DNA from: an uncultured Oscillospiraceae bacterium
GTDB taxonomy: Bacteria > Bacillota > Clostridia > Oscillospirales > Acutalibacteraceae
DNA length: 38,146 bases
Direction: 5' to 3'
Assembly (NCBI GenBank): GCA_900543395.1
Contig: UQQT01000021.1
Location: 1-38,146, forward strand
A program made the position numbers and the translations under genes. The notes under the pieces were generated by a model that was not told the DNA's origin, ran no database searches, and saw nothing but the letters and a program-made list of their open reading frames with translations. Shown here one piece after another: positions 32,320 to 38,146 of this stretch; the stretch's first letter is position 1, and the number at the start of each line of letters is the position of its first letter.

Positions 32320-33824
32320 TACTTAAACTGCGTATTTTTCTCTTTCTGTATAACGTCATGCGCTCCGCCCTCGACTATGCTTGTCGACGAAACAAGCGTC
32401 AGCTTCGCTTTTTCCTGAAGCTCGGGGATAGTCAGCGCACCGCAGTTGCACATCGTCGAGCGAACCTTGCTCAGAGACAGCGCGACGTTGTCCTTTAACT
32501 TACCGGCGTACGGAACGTACGAATCGACGCCCTCCTCGAAGGACAGCTTTTTGTCTCCGCCGAGGTCGTATCTCTGCCAGTTTCTCGCTCTGTTCGAGCC
32601 CTCGCCCCAGTATTCCTTATAATAAGTACCGCCGATGCTGATTTTGTTCGTCGGGCTTTCGTCGAAACGCGCGAAATATCTGCCGAGCATGATGAAATCC
32701 GCTCCCATTGCGAGCGCAAGGGTCATGTGGTGGTCGTAAACGATACCGCCGTCGGAGCATACGGGGATATAGATTCCGGTCTTATCAAAATACTCGTCTC
32801 TTGCCTTGCATACGTCGATAAGCGCGGTAGCCTGTCCTCTGCCTATGCCCTTTGTCTCTCTGGTAATGCAGATAGAGCCGCCGCCTATTCCGACTTTAAT
32901 AAAGTCCGCGCCGCTCTCGGCAAGGAATCTGAATCCGTCCGCGTCTACGACGTTTCCGGCTCCGACCTTAACGCTGTCTCCGTAATTCTTTCTTATCCAG
33001 TCGATAGTAAGCTTCTGCCACTCCGAAAAGCCCTCGGACGAATCTATGCATAAAACGTCCGCGCCCGCTTCGATAAGCGCGGGAACTCTCTCGGCGTAGT
33101 CTCTTGTATTAATACCGGCGCCGACAACATAACGCTTTGAGGAATCGAGAAGCTCGTTCGGATTCTGCTTATGGCTTTCGTAGTCCTTTCGGAAAATGAG
33201 ATAGCAAAGTCTGCCCTCGTCGTCGATTATCGGCAGAGAATTAAGCTTGTGCTCCCATATAATATCGTTCGCCTCTTTAAGAGTCGTACCCTCCTTTGCC
33301 CATATAAGCTTTTCAAACGGAGTCATAAATTCCTTTACCTTTAAATCCGTCGGCATACGGCTGACCCTGTAATCACGGCTTGTTACTATTCCTAATAATT
33401 TGCCGTCCGGCGTTCCGTCCTCTGTAACGGCAATCGTCGAATGCCCTGTACGCGACGTAAGCGCGAGAACATCGGCAAGCGTATCCTCGGGTGTAATATT
33501 TGAATCGCTCTTTACGAAGCCTGCCTTATAATTCTTAGCGCGTCTGACCATATCGGCCTCGTCCCTGACGGACTGCGAGCCGTATATAAACGAAACTCCG
33601 CCCTCGACGGCGAGAGCGACGGCGAGCCTGTCGCCCGAAACCGACTGCATGATAGCGGAGACGAGAGGTATATTCATTGTGATTGCGGGCTGTTCGCCCT
33701 TTTTAAACTTGACGAGCGGAGTTTTCAGGCTTACGTTCGCGGGAACGCACTCGCTCGAGGAGTATCCCGGGATGAGAAGATACTCGTTAAAAGTATGTGA
33801 CGGTTCATTGATAAAGGTTGCCAT
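32319..33824 (-). CDS. guaB: IMP dehydrogenase
   Basis: The 501-aa enzyme has the (beta/alpha)8 barrel with a CBS-domain insert at about 105-215 (LLGIVTSRDYR). The active-site loop VGIGGGSICITRE holds the catalytic C319. D261 lies in CIDSSEGFSEWQ, and the mobile flap carries the Arg-Tyr pair in ARNWQRYDL. It oxidises IMP to XMP with NAD+, the committed step to GMP. ATG 33824 has AAGGAT upstream; an ATG three codons earlier directly abuts the AAGG site and is unlikely. A weak minus-strand promoter (TTGCGC/TAAAAT, spacer 18) precedes it. Confidence 0.95.
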   Translation of the reverse strand: MATFINEPSHTFNEYLLIPGYSSSECVPANVSLKTPLVKFKKGEQPAITMNIPLVSAIMQSVSGDRLAVALAVEGGVSFIYGSQSVRDEADMVRRAKNYKAGFVKSDSNITPEDTLADVLALTSRTGHSTIAVTEDGTPDGKLLGIVTSRDYRVSRMPTDLKVKEFMTPFEKLIWAKEGTTLKEANDIIWEHKLNSLPIIDDEGRLCYLIFRKDYESHKQNPNELLDSSKRYVVGAGINTRDYAERVPALIEAGADVLCIDSSEGFSEWQKLTIDWIRKNYGDSVKVGAGNVVDADGFRFLAESGADFIKVGIGGGSICITRETKGIGRGQATALIDVCKARDEYFDKTGIYIPVCSDGGIVYDHHMTLALAMGADFIMLGRYFARFDESPTNKISIGGTYYKEYWGEGSNRARNWQRYDLGGDKKLSFEEGVDSYVPYAGKLKDNVALSLSKVRSTMCNCGALTIPELQEKAKLTLVSSTSIVEGGAHDVIQKEKNTQFK

Positions 33825-33908
33825 AAAATTCATCCTTCCCATGTAAATTAATTTATTTTATCATATAACGGAATGCCGGCGCAACCCCAAAATTATTTTT
33901 TTGCAGTC

Positions 33909-33938
33909 TTGACAGCGTATTTGTTAATCATATATAAT
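33909..33938 (+). promoter_or_regulatory. Consensus promoter of the truncated LRR surface gene
   Basis: TTGACA (33909-33914) and TATAAT (33933-33938) match consensus at all twelve positions with an 18-base spacer. The ribosome site GGGAGG lies seven bases before ATG 33968. This intact control region drives a gene that is now truncated. Confidence 0.75.
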
Positions 33939-33967
33939 AAATTCAACAAATACCGGGAGGTTTTTTG

Positions 33968-34432
33968 ATGACAAGTATAAAAAAACGTATTCTATCTGCG
34001 TTTACGGCGTTCTTGATGATATTCTCCGTTGTCTTTTCGGTAAATATCGTCTCGTCCGCAGTCAGCGATGAAAAAAGCTTCATTTACAACGACATTGATT
34101 CCGGCTCCGTTGCAATAACAGGCTATACGGGCACCGAATCGGATATAGTTGTCCCCGGCACGCTCGGCGGAAAAACAGTAAAGGAAATAAAGAGCCAAGC
34201 TTTTTCAAACAACGAAAAGCTCGAAAAGCTCACAATCCCATCGACGGTAGAAAGATTCGACTGCGATAAGCTTGACTCCTGCCCGAAGCTTAAAGAAATT
34301 ATCGTCGACGACGGCAATGCAAAATACGCGTCAAAGGACGGCGTACTTTTTTCAAAGGACTTCCTTTATCTTTACGCGTACCCTGCGCAGAAAGCGGACG
34401 AAAGCTATAGCAAAAGAGAGTCGAACTCATAA
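33968..34432 (+). pseudogene. Truncated BspA-like leucine-rich-repeat surface protein
   Basis: The 154-residue frame has a signal peptide (about 1-30, ending SSA) followed by LRR_5/BspA-type units: YTGTESDIVVPGTLGGKTVKEIKSQAFSNNEKLEKLTIPSTVERF, then KLKEIIVDDGNAKYASKDGVLFSKDFLYLYAYPAQKADESY. In intact relatives the last phrase is followed by further repeats and anchoring or dockerin domains. Here homology ends near residue 148 and the frame closes after SKRESNS. The 5' promoter and signal peptide are intact, so a short secreted fragment may still be made. The break lies at the edge of the prophage-derived region that follows. Confidence 0.75.
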
Positions 34433-34486
34433 GGTTTATATCCACCCTCTTTCCGCTTCGACTGCGTTAAGGAAACTTGAAAGCCG

Positions 34487-34825
34487 TTAGTCCTTTTCAA
34501 CGGCGGTATATGCGCCCTCAACGATCGCATACGACAGAACATTTGACGTTCTTACAGTTGCGTCCTTATACCCTGAAACTCCGAAAGTGATTTTTCCCGG
34601 CTCTTGCAGCAGCACAGCAGGAATTGTGACATTACCGGAGGAATCAATCAATCCGTAAAAATACTTGCCCTCCTGACGGTAAAAAACACATGTCTTAGTA
34701 TAGCTGTCCCAGGCAGAATCGAAGGTAAAATTAATTTTGTCGGCGTTTACATCACCCGAAGCAATAACGGGCATATTAGTAAAATTCAACACCTGATCAA
34801 CACACGATACATTAATCGTACTCAT
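34487..34825 (-). CDS. Small phage baseplate/tail-associated protein
   Basis: The 112-aa protein has the pattern of small beta-rich proteins encoded near tail genes of Firmicutes phages (BppU-N-like): DQVLNFTNMPVIASGDVNADKINFTF, WDSYTKTCVFYRQEGKYFYGL, IPAVLLQEPGKITFGVSGY and a late RTSNVLSYAIVEGAY. It probably belongs to a baseplate or fibre structure. No tail genes are left around it, so it is a relic or isolated cargo. The start has an AAAGGGTG site. It lies downstream of a terminator that ends the preceding 54-aa gene. Confidence 0.7.
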   Translation of the reverse strand: MSTINVSCVDQVLNFTNMPVIASGDVNADKINFTFDSAWDSYTKTCVFYRQEGKYFYGLIDSSGNVTIPAVLLQEPGKITFGVSGYKDATVRTSNVLSYAIVEGAYTAVEKD

Positions 34826-34845
34826 TTAATCACCCTTTCTTTCAA

Positions 34846-34873
34846 ATAAAAAAGGACACCGAAGTGTCCTTTT
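34846..34873 (-). terminator. Terminator with UUCG tetraloop
   Basis: AAAAGGACAC (34850-34859) and GTGTCCTTTT (34864-34873) form a 10-bp perfect stem. On the minus strand the loop is TTCG closed by C-G, the very stable tetraloop, and the stem runs into TTTTATTT. It ends the transcript of the 54-aa gene. Confidence 0.88.
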
Positions 34874-34878
34874 TGCGT

Positions 34879-35043
34879 TTAATAATCAACATCATCTTCG
34901 TATTCCGGTTCAGATTCCAACTGATCGGTTGCAATACAATGATTAATCCTGTCAATAATTTCTTCGTCGGTTTTATATTCAACAATCATTAACGGATAGT
35001 TTTCACCGAAATGCTGATAATATCTTTTTAATGCTTCTTCCAT
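34879..35043 (-). CDS. Small acidic 54-aa protein behind the metallopeptidase-domain gene
   Basis: A short frame runs from ATG 35043 to TAA 34879. The product starts MEEALKRYYQHFGENYP, contains VEYKTDEEIIDRINH and ends EPEYEDDVDY: 16 acidic against four Lys/Arg residues, with no signal or membrane segment. It begins 25 bases after the metallopeptidase-type phage gene and is followed at once by a terminator. I do not recognise it. Position, size and acidity would suit an immunity or antidote protein for the upstream domain, but that is conjecture. Confidence 0.6.
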   Translation of the reverse strand: MEEALKRYYQHFGENYPLMIVEYKTDEEIIDRINHCIATDQLESEPEYEDDVDY

Positions 35044-35068
35044 TTACTTAATCGCCCCTAAAATAGAT

Positions 35069-35979
35069 TTAAAAACTTTGTATGTTTCCGGAAAATACTT
35101 CTGTATGCAAGCTAACGATTCCGGGACTAGCAATTTCTGCGGAAAATATTTCTGCAAAGATTTCTTTTCCGTTATCCCTGTTTTTCCAATAATTTAGACC
35201 GTGACCAACGCCCAAAGGATATTTGACACCGATCCCAGCACCTTCAAGCATATCAGACACATCTGATCTTGCATGCAATGGGTAATTACTTGTAATCTCA
35301 TTTATTAGAACTTGTGTCGCCTGTGCTTTAGTTGATAGACCGTGGGTCTGTTTTATGTTCTTGATCAATTCTTTAACTTCATTTCTTGCTGTTTGCCCCA
35401 ACAATCCGCGCTTACCGTATGCAGCAGTCAGAATTTTTCCGTTCGCATCCAATCCGTTAAAAACTTCTGTGAAAGCTGTGTTATTACCATAACCAAATGC
35501 TCTTGAAGCAAGATAATCCGTCATGTGTCCATATTCATGATACAACACTTGATATGGTGTTTGGTAACTGCTGCCTTTTGCGGCGTTTGAAATATTTAAG
35601 GTAACAGAATCAGAAGAAGGATCATAATACGCTCGATTTCCGGAATAATTCGCACTGGAAGTTTTGAATTTCCCCTGATATTTATTCCAAACAGCTTGAA
35701 CCTCGGGATCAGAATTCTGAAGGTTTGATTTTACAGATTTTGCATGTGCCGAACCATATGTGTTTTCAACATATGACACATCTGGTGCTGTATCAATAGT
35801 ACCAATATTTTCAGCGTTTGGTGTCGCTTTTGAAGCGACAATATACTTTTTCTTAAAATACTCAAGATCTTCGGTCTTGTCAAGTCCGAAAGATTCAGCC
35901 CTTTTTTCAGCATTTCAAGTTCTTCGTCGTCCAACGCCCATTTCGCACGTAAATGCGTGTATTGCGTGCTCGATGTCCT
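35069..35979 (-). pseudogene. Fragment of a phage head (MuF-like) protein with C-terminal HEYGH metallopeptidase domain, frameshifted
   Basis: The intact part (35069-35779, 236 codons from a GTG) contains the zinc motif HEYGHMTD (H81, E82, H85 from that GTG), an upstream YYDPSSDSVTLNIS and a late GKEIFAEIFSAEIAS that may hold further ligands. The frame extends upstream without any ATG (AESFGLDKTEDLEYFKKKY) to a run of six A at 35902-35907 (minus strand), where a one-base shift joins it to the stretch THLRAKWALDDEELEMLKK. That stretch is open only back to a stop at 35980. The pattern resembles the C-terminal end of phage head-morphogenesis proteins, several of which carry toxin-like domains. 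The N-terminal portion is missing, so it is scored as a broken gene. Confidence 0.65.
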
Positions 35980-36415
35980 TTATTTCTACTTCTTTCGATA
36001 TATATGAAAGGACAGGAACATAGGAACAAGACTGTTTGTGTCCTTTGGTACTTATGGGGCTTTCGCCGTTCCCGTGAGATGTTCTCGTTTGTGTGCCGTG
36101 AAGATATGCTTTTCTTCGGAACCTGTACCGTAAAACGGTGGTTACACTATTTTTTATCGGGAACACTCCTTGGGAACGAAGATAAATTGCGGACCGTAGA
36201 GCGGAATGCGCTTAAAATATCGTTGTATGCACTCAAACTTGTCTTTTAAAAATTCAGTACACGGAAGCTCTTTAGAATCAGTCCCTACGGCTTACCGTTT
36301 AAATAAAAATAATCATCGAAGAAAAATATGCGGTTTTTATGCTGATTAATAACATTTTCGGCTACTGTTTATTTTGCAGAATTCAGATAGTCAACTATGT
36401 TATTTCGGACTTTTC
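35980..36415. other. Non-coding or degraded phage-flank sequence
   Basis: There are two opposing open frames, 98 codons on the plus strand (35953-36249) and 83 codons on the minus strand (35915-36166). Neither has a ribosome site or recognisable domain, and both overlap the broken head-protein gene. The rest is AT-rich and empty. I see no gene I can support here. Confidence 0.5.
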
Positions 36416-36635
36416 TTGTTTAACAGACCTCATTATGGTACAATGATTTTACTAAATCGTTGTTTGCAGAGTTTGTAATTCAAATTTAATAAACTGAGAA
36501 ACAGGAAATGGATATAAATAAACATCAAGAATTCAAATATTCGCGGTCTTACGCAAAACTGCCGAAAATATCTTTTTGCAGCCCATATACATGAGGAAAA
36601 GCTCGTAATTGTTGAGATTACGGGCTTTTTCTCTA
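36416..36635 (+). ncRNA. Candidate short transcript with its own promoter and terminator
   Basis: TTGTTT (36416-36421), a 17-base spacer and TACAAT (36439-36444) predict a start near 36451. A hairpin AAAGCTCGTAAT/ATTACGGGCTTT (36598-36609 and 36617-36628, one G-T pair) followed by T-rich sequence predicts an end near 36635, giving about 185 nt. Inside is a 28-codon frame (36508-36594, starting MDINKHQEFKYSRS) whose stop is three bases before the hairpin; its ATG directly abuts AGGAA, a poor ribosome site. It could be a small RNA, a small peptide gene or a promoter-bearing gene remnant. Confidence 0.4.
36598..36630. terminator. Terminator between XRE gene and short transcript
   Basis: A 12-bp stem with a seven-base loop. 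T-rich sequence on the plus side (TTTTTCTCT) and TTTTCCTC on the minus side let it serve both the candidate short RNA (plus) and the DeoR-XRE operon (minus), whose last stop is at 36662. Confidence 0.75.
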
Positions 36636-36661
36636 TTTACTTCAAATATATTTGAACAAAA

Positions 36662-36868
36662 TTAATTATTACCACCCAAATAAAACTCATCGGGAGCGAC
36701 ATCAAGCACTTTACAAATTTTAACAACAGTATCAAATGAAGCACCGCCGATATCTCTTGACAGTAATGTCATAAGTGTGCTATACGGTATATCCGCTTCT
36801 ATGGCAAATTGCCGCAGACTTGAATACTTATCATAAATCAGATTACGAAGTCTTTGTTCACGGTTCAT
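36662..36868 (-). CDS. Small XRE/Cro-type helix-turn-helix regulator
   Basis: The 68-aa protein is essentially one HTH_3 domain: LRQFAIEADIPYSTLMTLLSRDIGGASFDTVVKICKVLDVAPDEFYLG. Proteins of this size and type are common in prophages and integrative elements. It overlaps the end of the DeoR gene by four bases (ATGA) with GAGGAAAT upstream, so both are made from one mRNA. It could be a co-regulator or toxin-antitoxin-like partner; targets are unknown. Confidence 0.88.
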   Translation of the reverse strand: MNREQRLRNLIYDKYSSLRQFAIEADIPYSTLMTLLSRDIGGASFDTVVKICKVLDVAPDEFYLGGNN

Positions 36869-37641
36869 TTTATTTCCTCAACTAAGGTAATTTCCGCACC
36901 GGTTTCTTCAATGGCGGCAAGTTCTTCTTCGGGGCAATTCCAATCCGTGATAATCGAGTCAAGCACGCCTATATCGCAAACTTTTATAAAAGAGTTCACG
37001 CCTATTTTTGCACCCGGCATCAAAAGGCAGCATCTGCGACTGTTACCAATAATTGTGCGCTGAAATGTTGCGGTTTCATCCGTACCGTTTGAAAGACCGA
37101 AATCAGTCGAAAGTCCTGAACCCGTAATAAAGCAAATGTCAAAATGCAGACGGCTTACAAATTCATTAGCAAGCGAATCAACCAAGGAACCGCTCTGACG
37201 CATTTTTCCGCCCACAACATAAACATCAATATTTTCAAAGTCTCTCAGTTCTTTTGCGATATCAACAGAATTGACGACAACGGTGAAATGAATATCATGG
37301 GGCAAAAGCGAAACCATAATATATCCGAAAGATCCGCTTGTGAGATATACGATATCGTTTTCATTGATTTTCTTGACCGCCGCACGGGATATCTCTCTGT
37401 AATTGTCATAAACGGTCATATTCTCAAAGTCTCTATTTACAGGCGGTCTTACACTCACCTGACGGGGGGCAATCGCACCTCCGTGTGTTCTTTGACAAAT
37501 TCCTTTTCGTTCGAGTATCCGCAGGTCTCTGCGAGCTGATTCATCTGATATACCGTATTTCTCGGTAATTTCCGCAATTGTGATTTTCCCATTGACATTT
37601 ATTATATCCGATATTTCCTGATGACGTTCTTCCATAAACAT
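36865..37641 (-). CDS. DeoR/GlpR family transcriptional regulator
   Basis: The 258-aa protein has an N-terminal winged helix (MEERHQEISDIINVNGKITIAEITEKYGISDESARRDLRILERKGICQRTHGGAI in outline) with the family's RTHGGA end, and a C-terminal sugar-phosphate sensor of the ISOCOT fold (VVNSVDIAKELRDFENIDVYVVGGKMRQSGSLVDSLA; LMPGAKIGVNSFIKV). ATG 37641 is chosen for the AGGAGG site seven bases upstream. Such repressors usually control sugar or nucleoside use, but no such operon adjoins it here. A palindrome at its own transcription start suggests autoregulation. Confidence 0.92.
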   Translation of the reverse strand: MFMEERHQEISDIINVNGKITIAEITEKYGISDESARRDLRILERKGICQRTHGGAIAPRQVSVRPPVNRDFENMTVYDNYREISRAAVKKINENDIVYLTSGSFGYIMVSLLPHDIHFTVVVNSVDIAKELRDFENIDVYVVGGKMRQSGSLVDSLANEFVSRLHFDICFITGSGLSTDFGLSNGTDETATFQRTIIGNSRRCCLLMPGAKIGVNSFIKVCDIGVLDSIITDWNCPEEELAAIEETGAEITLVEEIK

Positions 37642-37674
37642 AAGCTTTCCTCCTGATTGTAAAATTGTTGTATA

Positions 37675-37720
37675 TCGAATTCGACGGTTAAATAATACCA
37701 CACATCCAGAGATAAATCAA
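37675..37720 (-). promoter_or_regulatory. DeoR operon promoter with palindromic operator at the start site
   Basis: On the minus strand TTGATT (37720-37715) and TATTAT (37697-37692) are spaced by 17 bases, with an extended -10 TGG. Immediately downstream is the perfect palindrome TCGAATTCGA (37675-37684), at about +1. A related half-site (ATCGAATT) recurs upstream near 37732. Confidence 0.6.
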
Positions 37721-37840
37721 CACAATCGGCAATCGAATTTGCGTATATTACAGTGTATGTATCAGGCGTGCCCACAAAACGGGTACTGCCGATACCGGGA
37801 CTTGCCGGAATAAAAATGACAGGCAGGGAAAGGAAAAACT

Positions 37841-38146
37841 ATGCTCGAATGGCTCAAAACGATTCCTGGCGAAAGTTATAACGACGAGATAGACAAACGA
37901 GTATCACAGGAAATCGGTAAGAACTTCGTTTCAAAAACCGATTTCAATTTAAAATCGGAGGCTTTAAAGACCGCCGAAAAAAATCTTGGAGAACGCGACA
38001 GACAGCTTAACGAGTTAAAGGAGTCGTCCGGGGATGCCGGCTTAGGTTATTGTATCTTCAAGCCCCCAAAACCCCATATTTTACCAACTGCCGGCAAAAA
38101 AGTATCCGAGACTCGCTTTTCACGAATCTCGGATTTTTTGAGGCTG
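37841..38146 (+). pseudogene. 5' fragment of a phage GP20-type scaffold/minor structural protein
   Basis: ATG 37841 follows AGGA by six bases. The first 65 codons (MLEWLKTIPGESYNDEIDKR, FVSKTDFNLKSEALK, LGERDRQLNELKESSGD in parts) match the N-terminus of phage minor structural GP20/scaffold proteins, coiled-coil factors for capsid assembly. Homology stops near 38035, and the frame then runs on as unrelated sequence (LGYCIFKPPKPHILP) through a terminator-like hairpin to the window edge without a stop. The coiled-coil body is therefore missing, and the gene is most likely dead. Confidence 0.65.
38104..38140 (+). terminator. Rho-independent terminator at window edge
   Basis: ATCCGAGA (38104-38111) and TCTCGGAT (38127-38134) pair around a 15-base loop that can extend the stem; the plus strand continues TTTTTTG. 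It follows the broken scaffold gene and shows that the run-on frame there is not a real coding sequence. Confidence 0.75.

Noticed and set aside
34405..34450. Possible tRNA 3' end on the minus strand (GAGTTCGACTC with T-arm look), as a phage attachment site
   Set aside because: The T-stem pairs only partly, no anticodon arm or CCA end fits, and the whole foldable unit is only about 60 bases. It is not called as a tRNA.
35915..36249. Two opposing open frames of 83 and 98 codons upstream of the phage head fragment
   Set aside because: No ribosome site, no recognisable domain and mutual overlap; treated as non-coding.

Overview
The window reads as one contig piece of an anaerobic Gram-positive Clostridia genome, most likely an Oscillospiraceae/Ruminococcaceae-type gut bacterium. 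The support is indirect: type-I dockerin proteins, formate-tetrahydrofolate ligase, Gram-positive style CpsB phosphatase, AGGAGG-type ribosome sites, AT-rich sigma-A promoters and a BspA-like leucine-rich-repeat surface protein. The genus cannot be named from sequence reading alone.

Region 1 (1-19.6 kb, minus strand) is one long polysaccharide operon of 16 tightly packed genes, many with TAATG or ATGA stop/start overlaps. In transcription order it encodes a CpsB-type PHP tyrosine phosphatase, a membrane-anchored Ig-like protein, two fused adaptor/tyrosine kinases with tyrosine-rich tails, an ABC flippase, a UDP-GlcNAc 4,6-dehydratase, a PLP sugar aminotransferase, a phosphoglycosyl transferase, a GT4, a UDP-HexNAc 6-dehydrogenase, a DUF1919 protein, a UDP-HexNAc 4-epimerase, a GT4, a Wzy-like polymerase, a GT4 and a HlpA-like GT2. 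The expected product is a surface or exo-polysaccharide containing an amino-dideoxy sugar and a HexNAc-uronic acid. Its single promoter has a 16-bp perfect palindrome between -35 and -10. Partial or complete copies of one terminal-inverted-repeat element lie at both edges of this region (1-81 and 22203-22360, inverted).

Region 2 (19.7-25.9 kb) is mixed metabolism: a PHP phosphoesterase with an unknown 188-aa partner (minus), a fucose mutarotase, a dCMP deaminase and a GH125 alpha-mannosidase (plus), and a minus-strand operon of a YfbR-like HD nucleotidase, a nitroreductase and a DUF1294 membrane protein. Intergenic DNA here is rich in small repeats: heptad minisatellites, the MITE-like element and a 98/99-bp tandem duplication.

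Region 3 (25.9-30.4 kb, plus) is a compact candidate signalling and secretion system: an ECF-like sigma factor behind a near-consensus promoter and a hairpin leader, a coupled single-pass membrane protein that looks like an anti-sigma or sensor, and two secreted dockerin paralogues. The first of these ends in a chagasin-like (I42) cysteine-protease-inhibitor domain. This is my best candidate for an undescribed system.

Region 4 (30.4-33.9 kb, minus) holds housekeeping guaB and fhs. Region 5 (33.9-38.1 kb) is a decayed prophage patch beside a truncated LRR surface gene: a baseplate-type protein, a fragment of a head protein with a HEYGH metallopeptidase domain, a 54-aa acidic gene right behind it, a possible short RNA, a DeoR-XRE regulator pair and the first 65 codons of a GP20-type scaffold protein.
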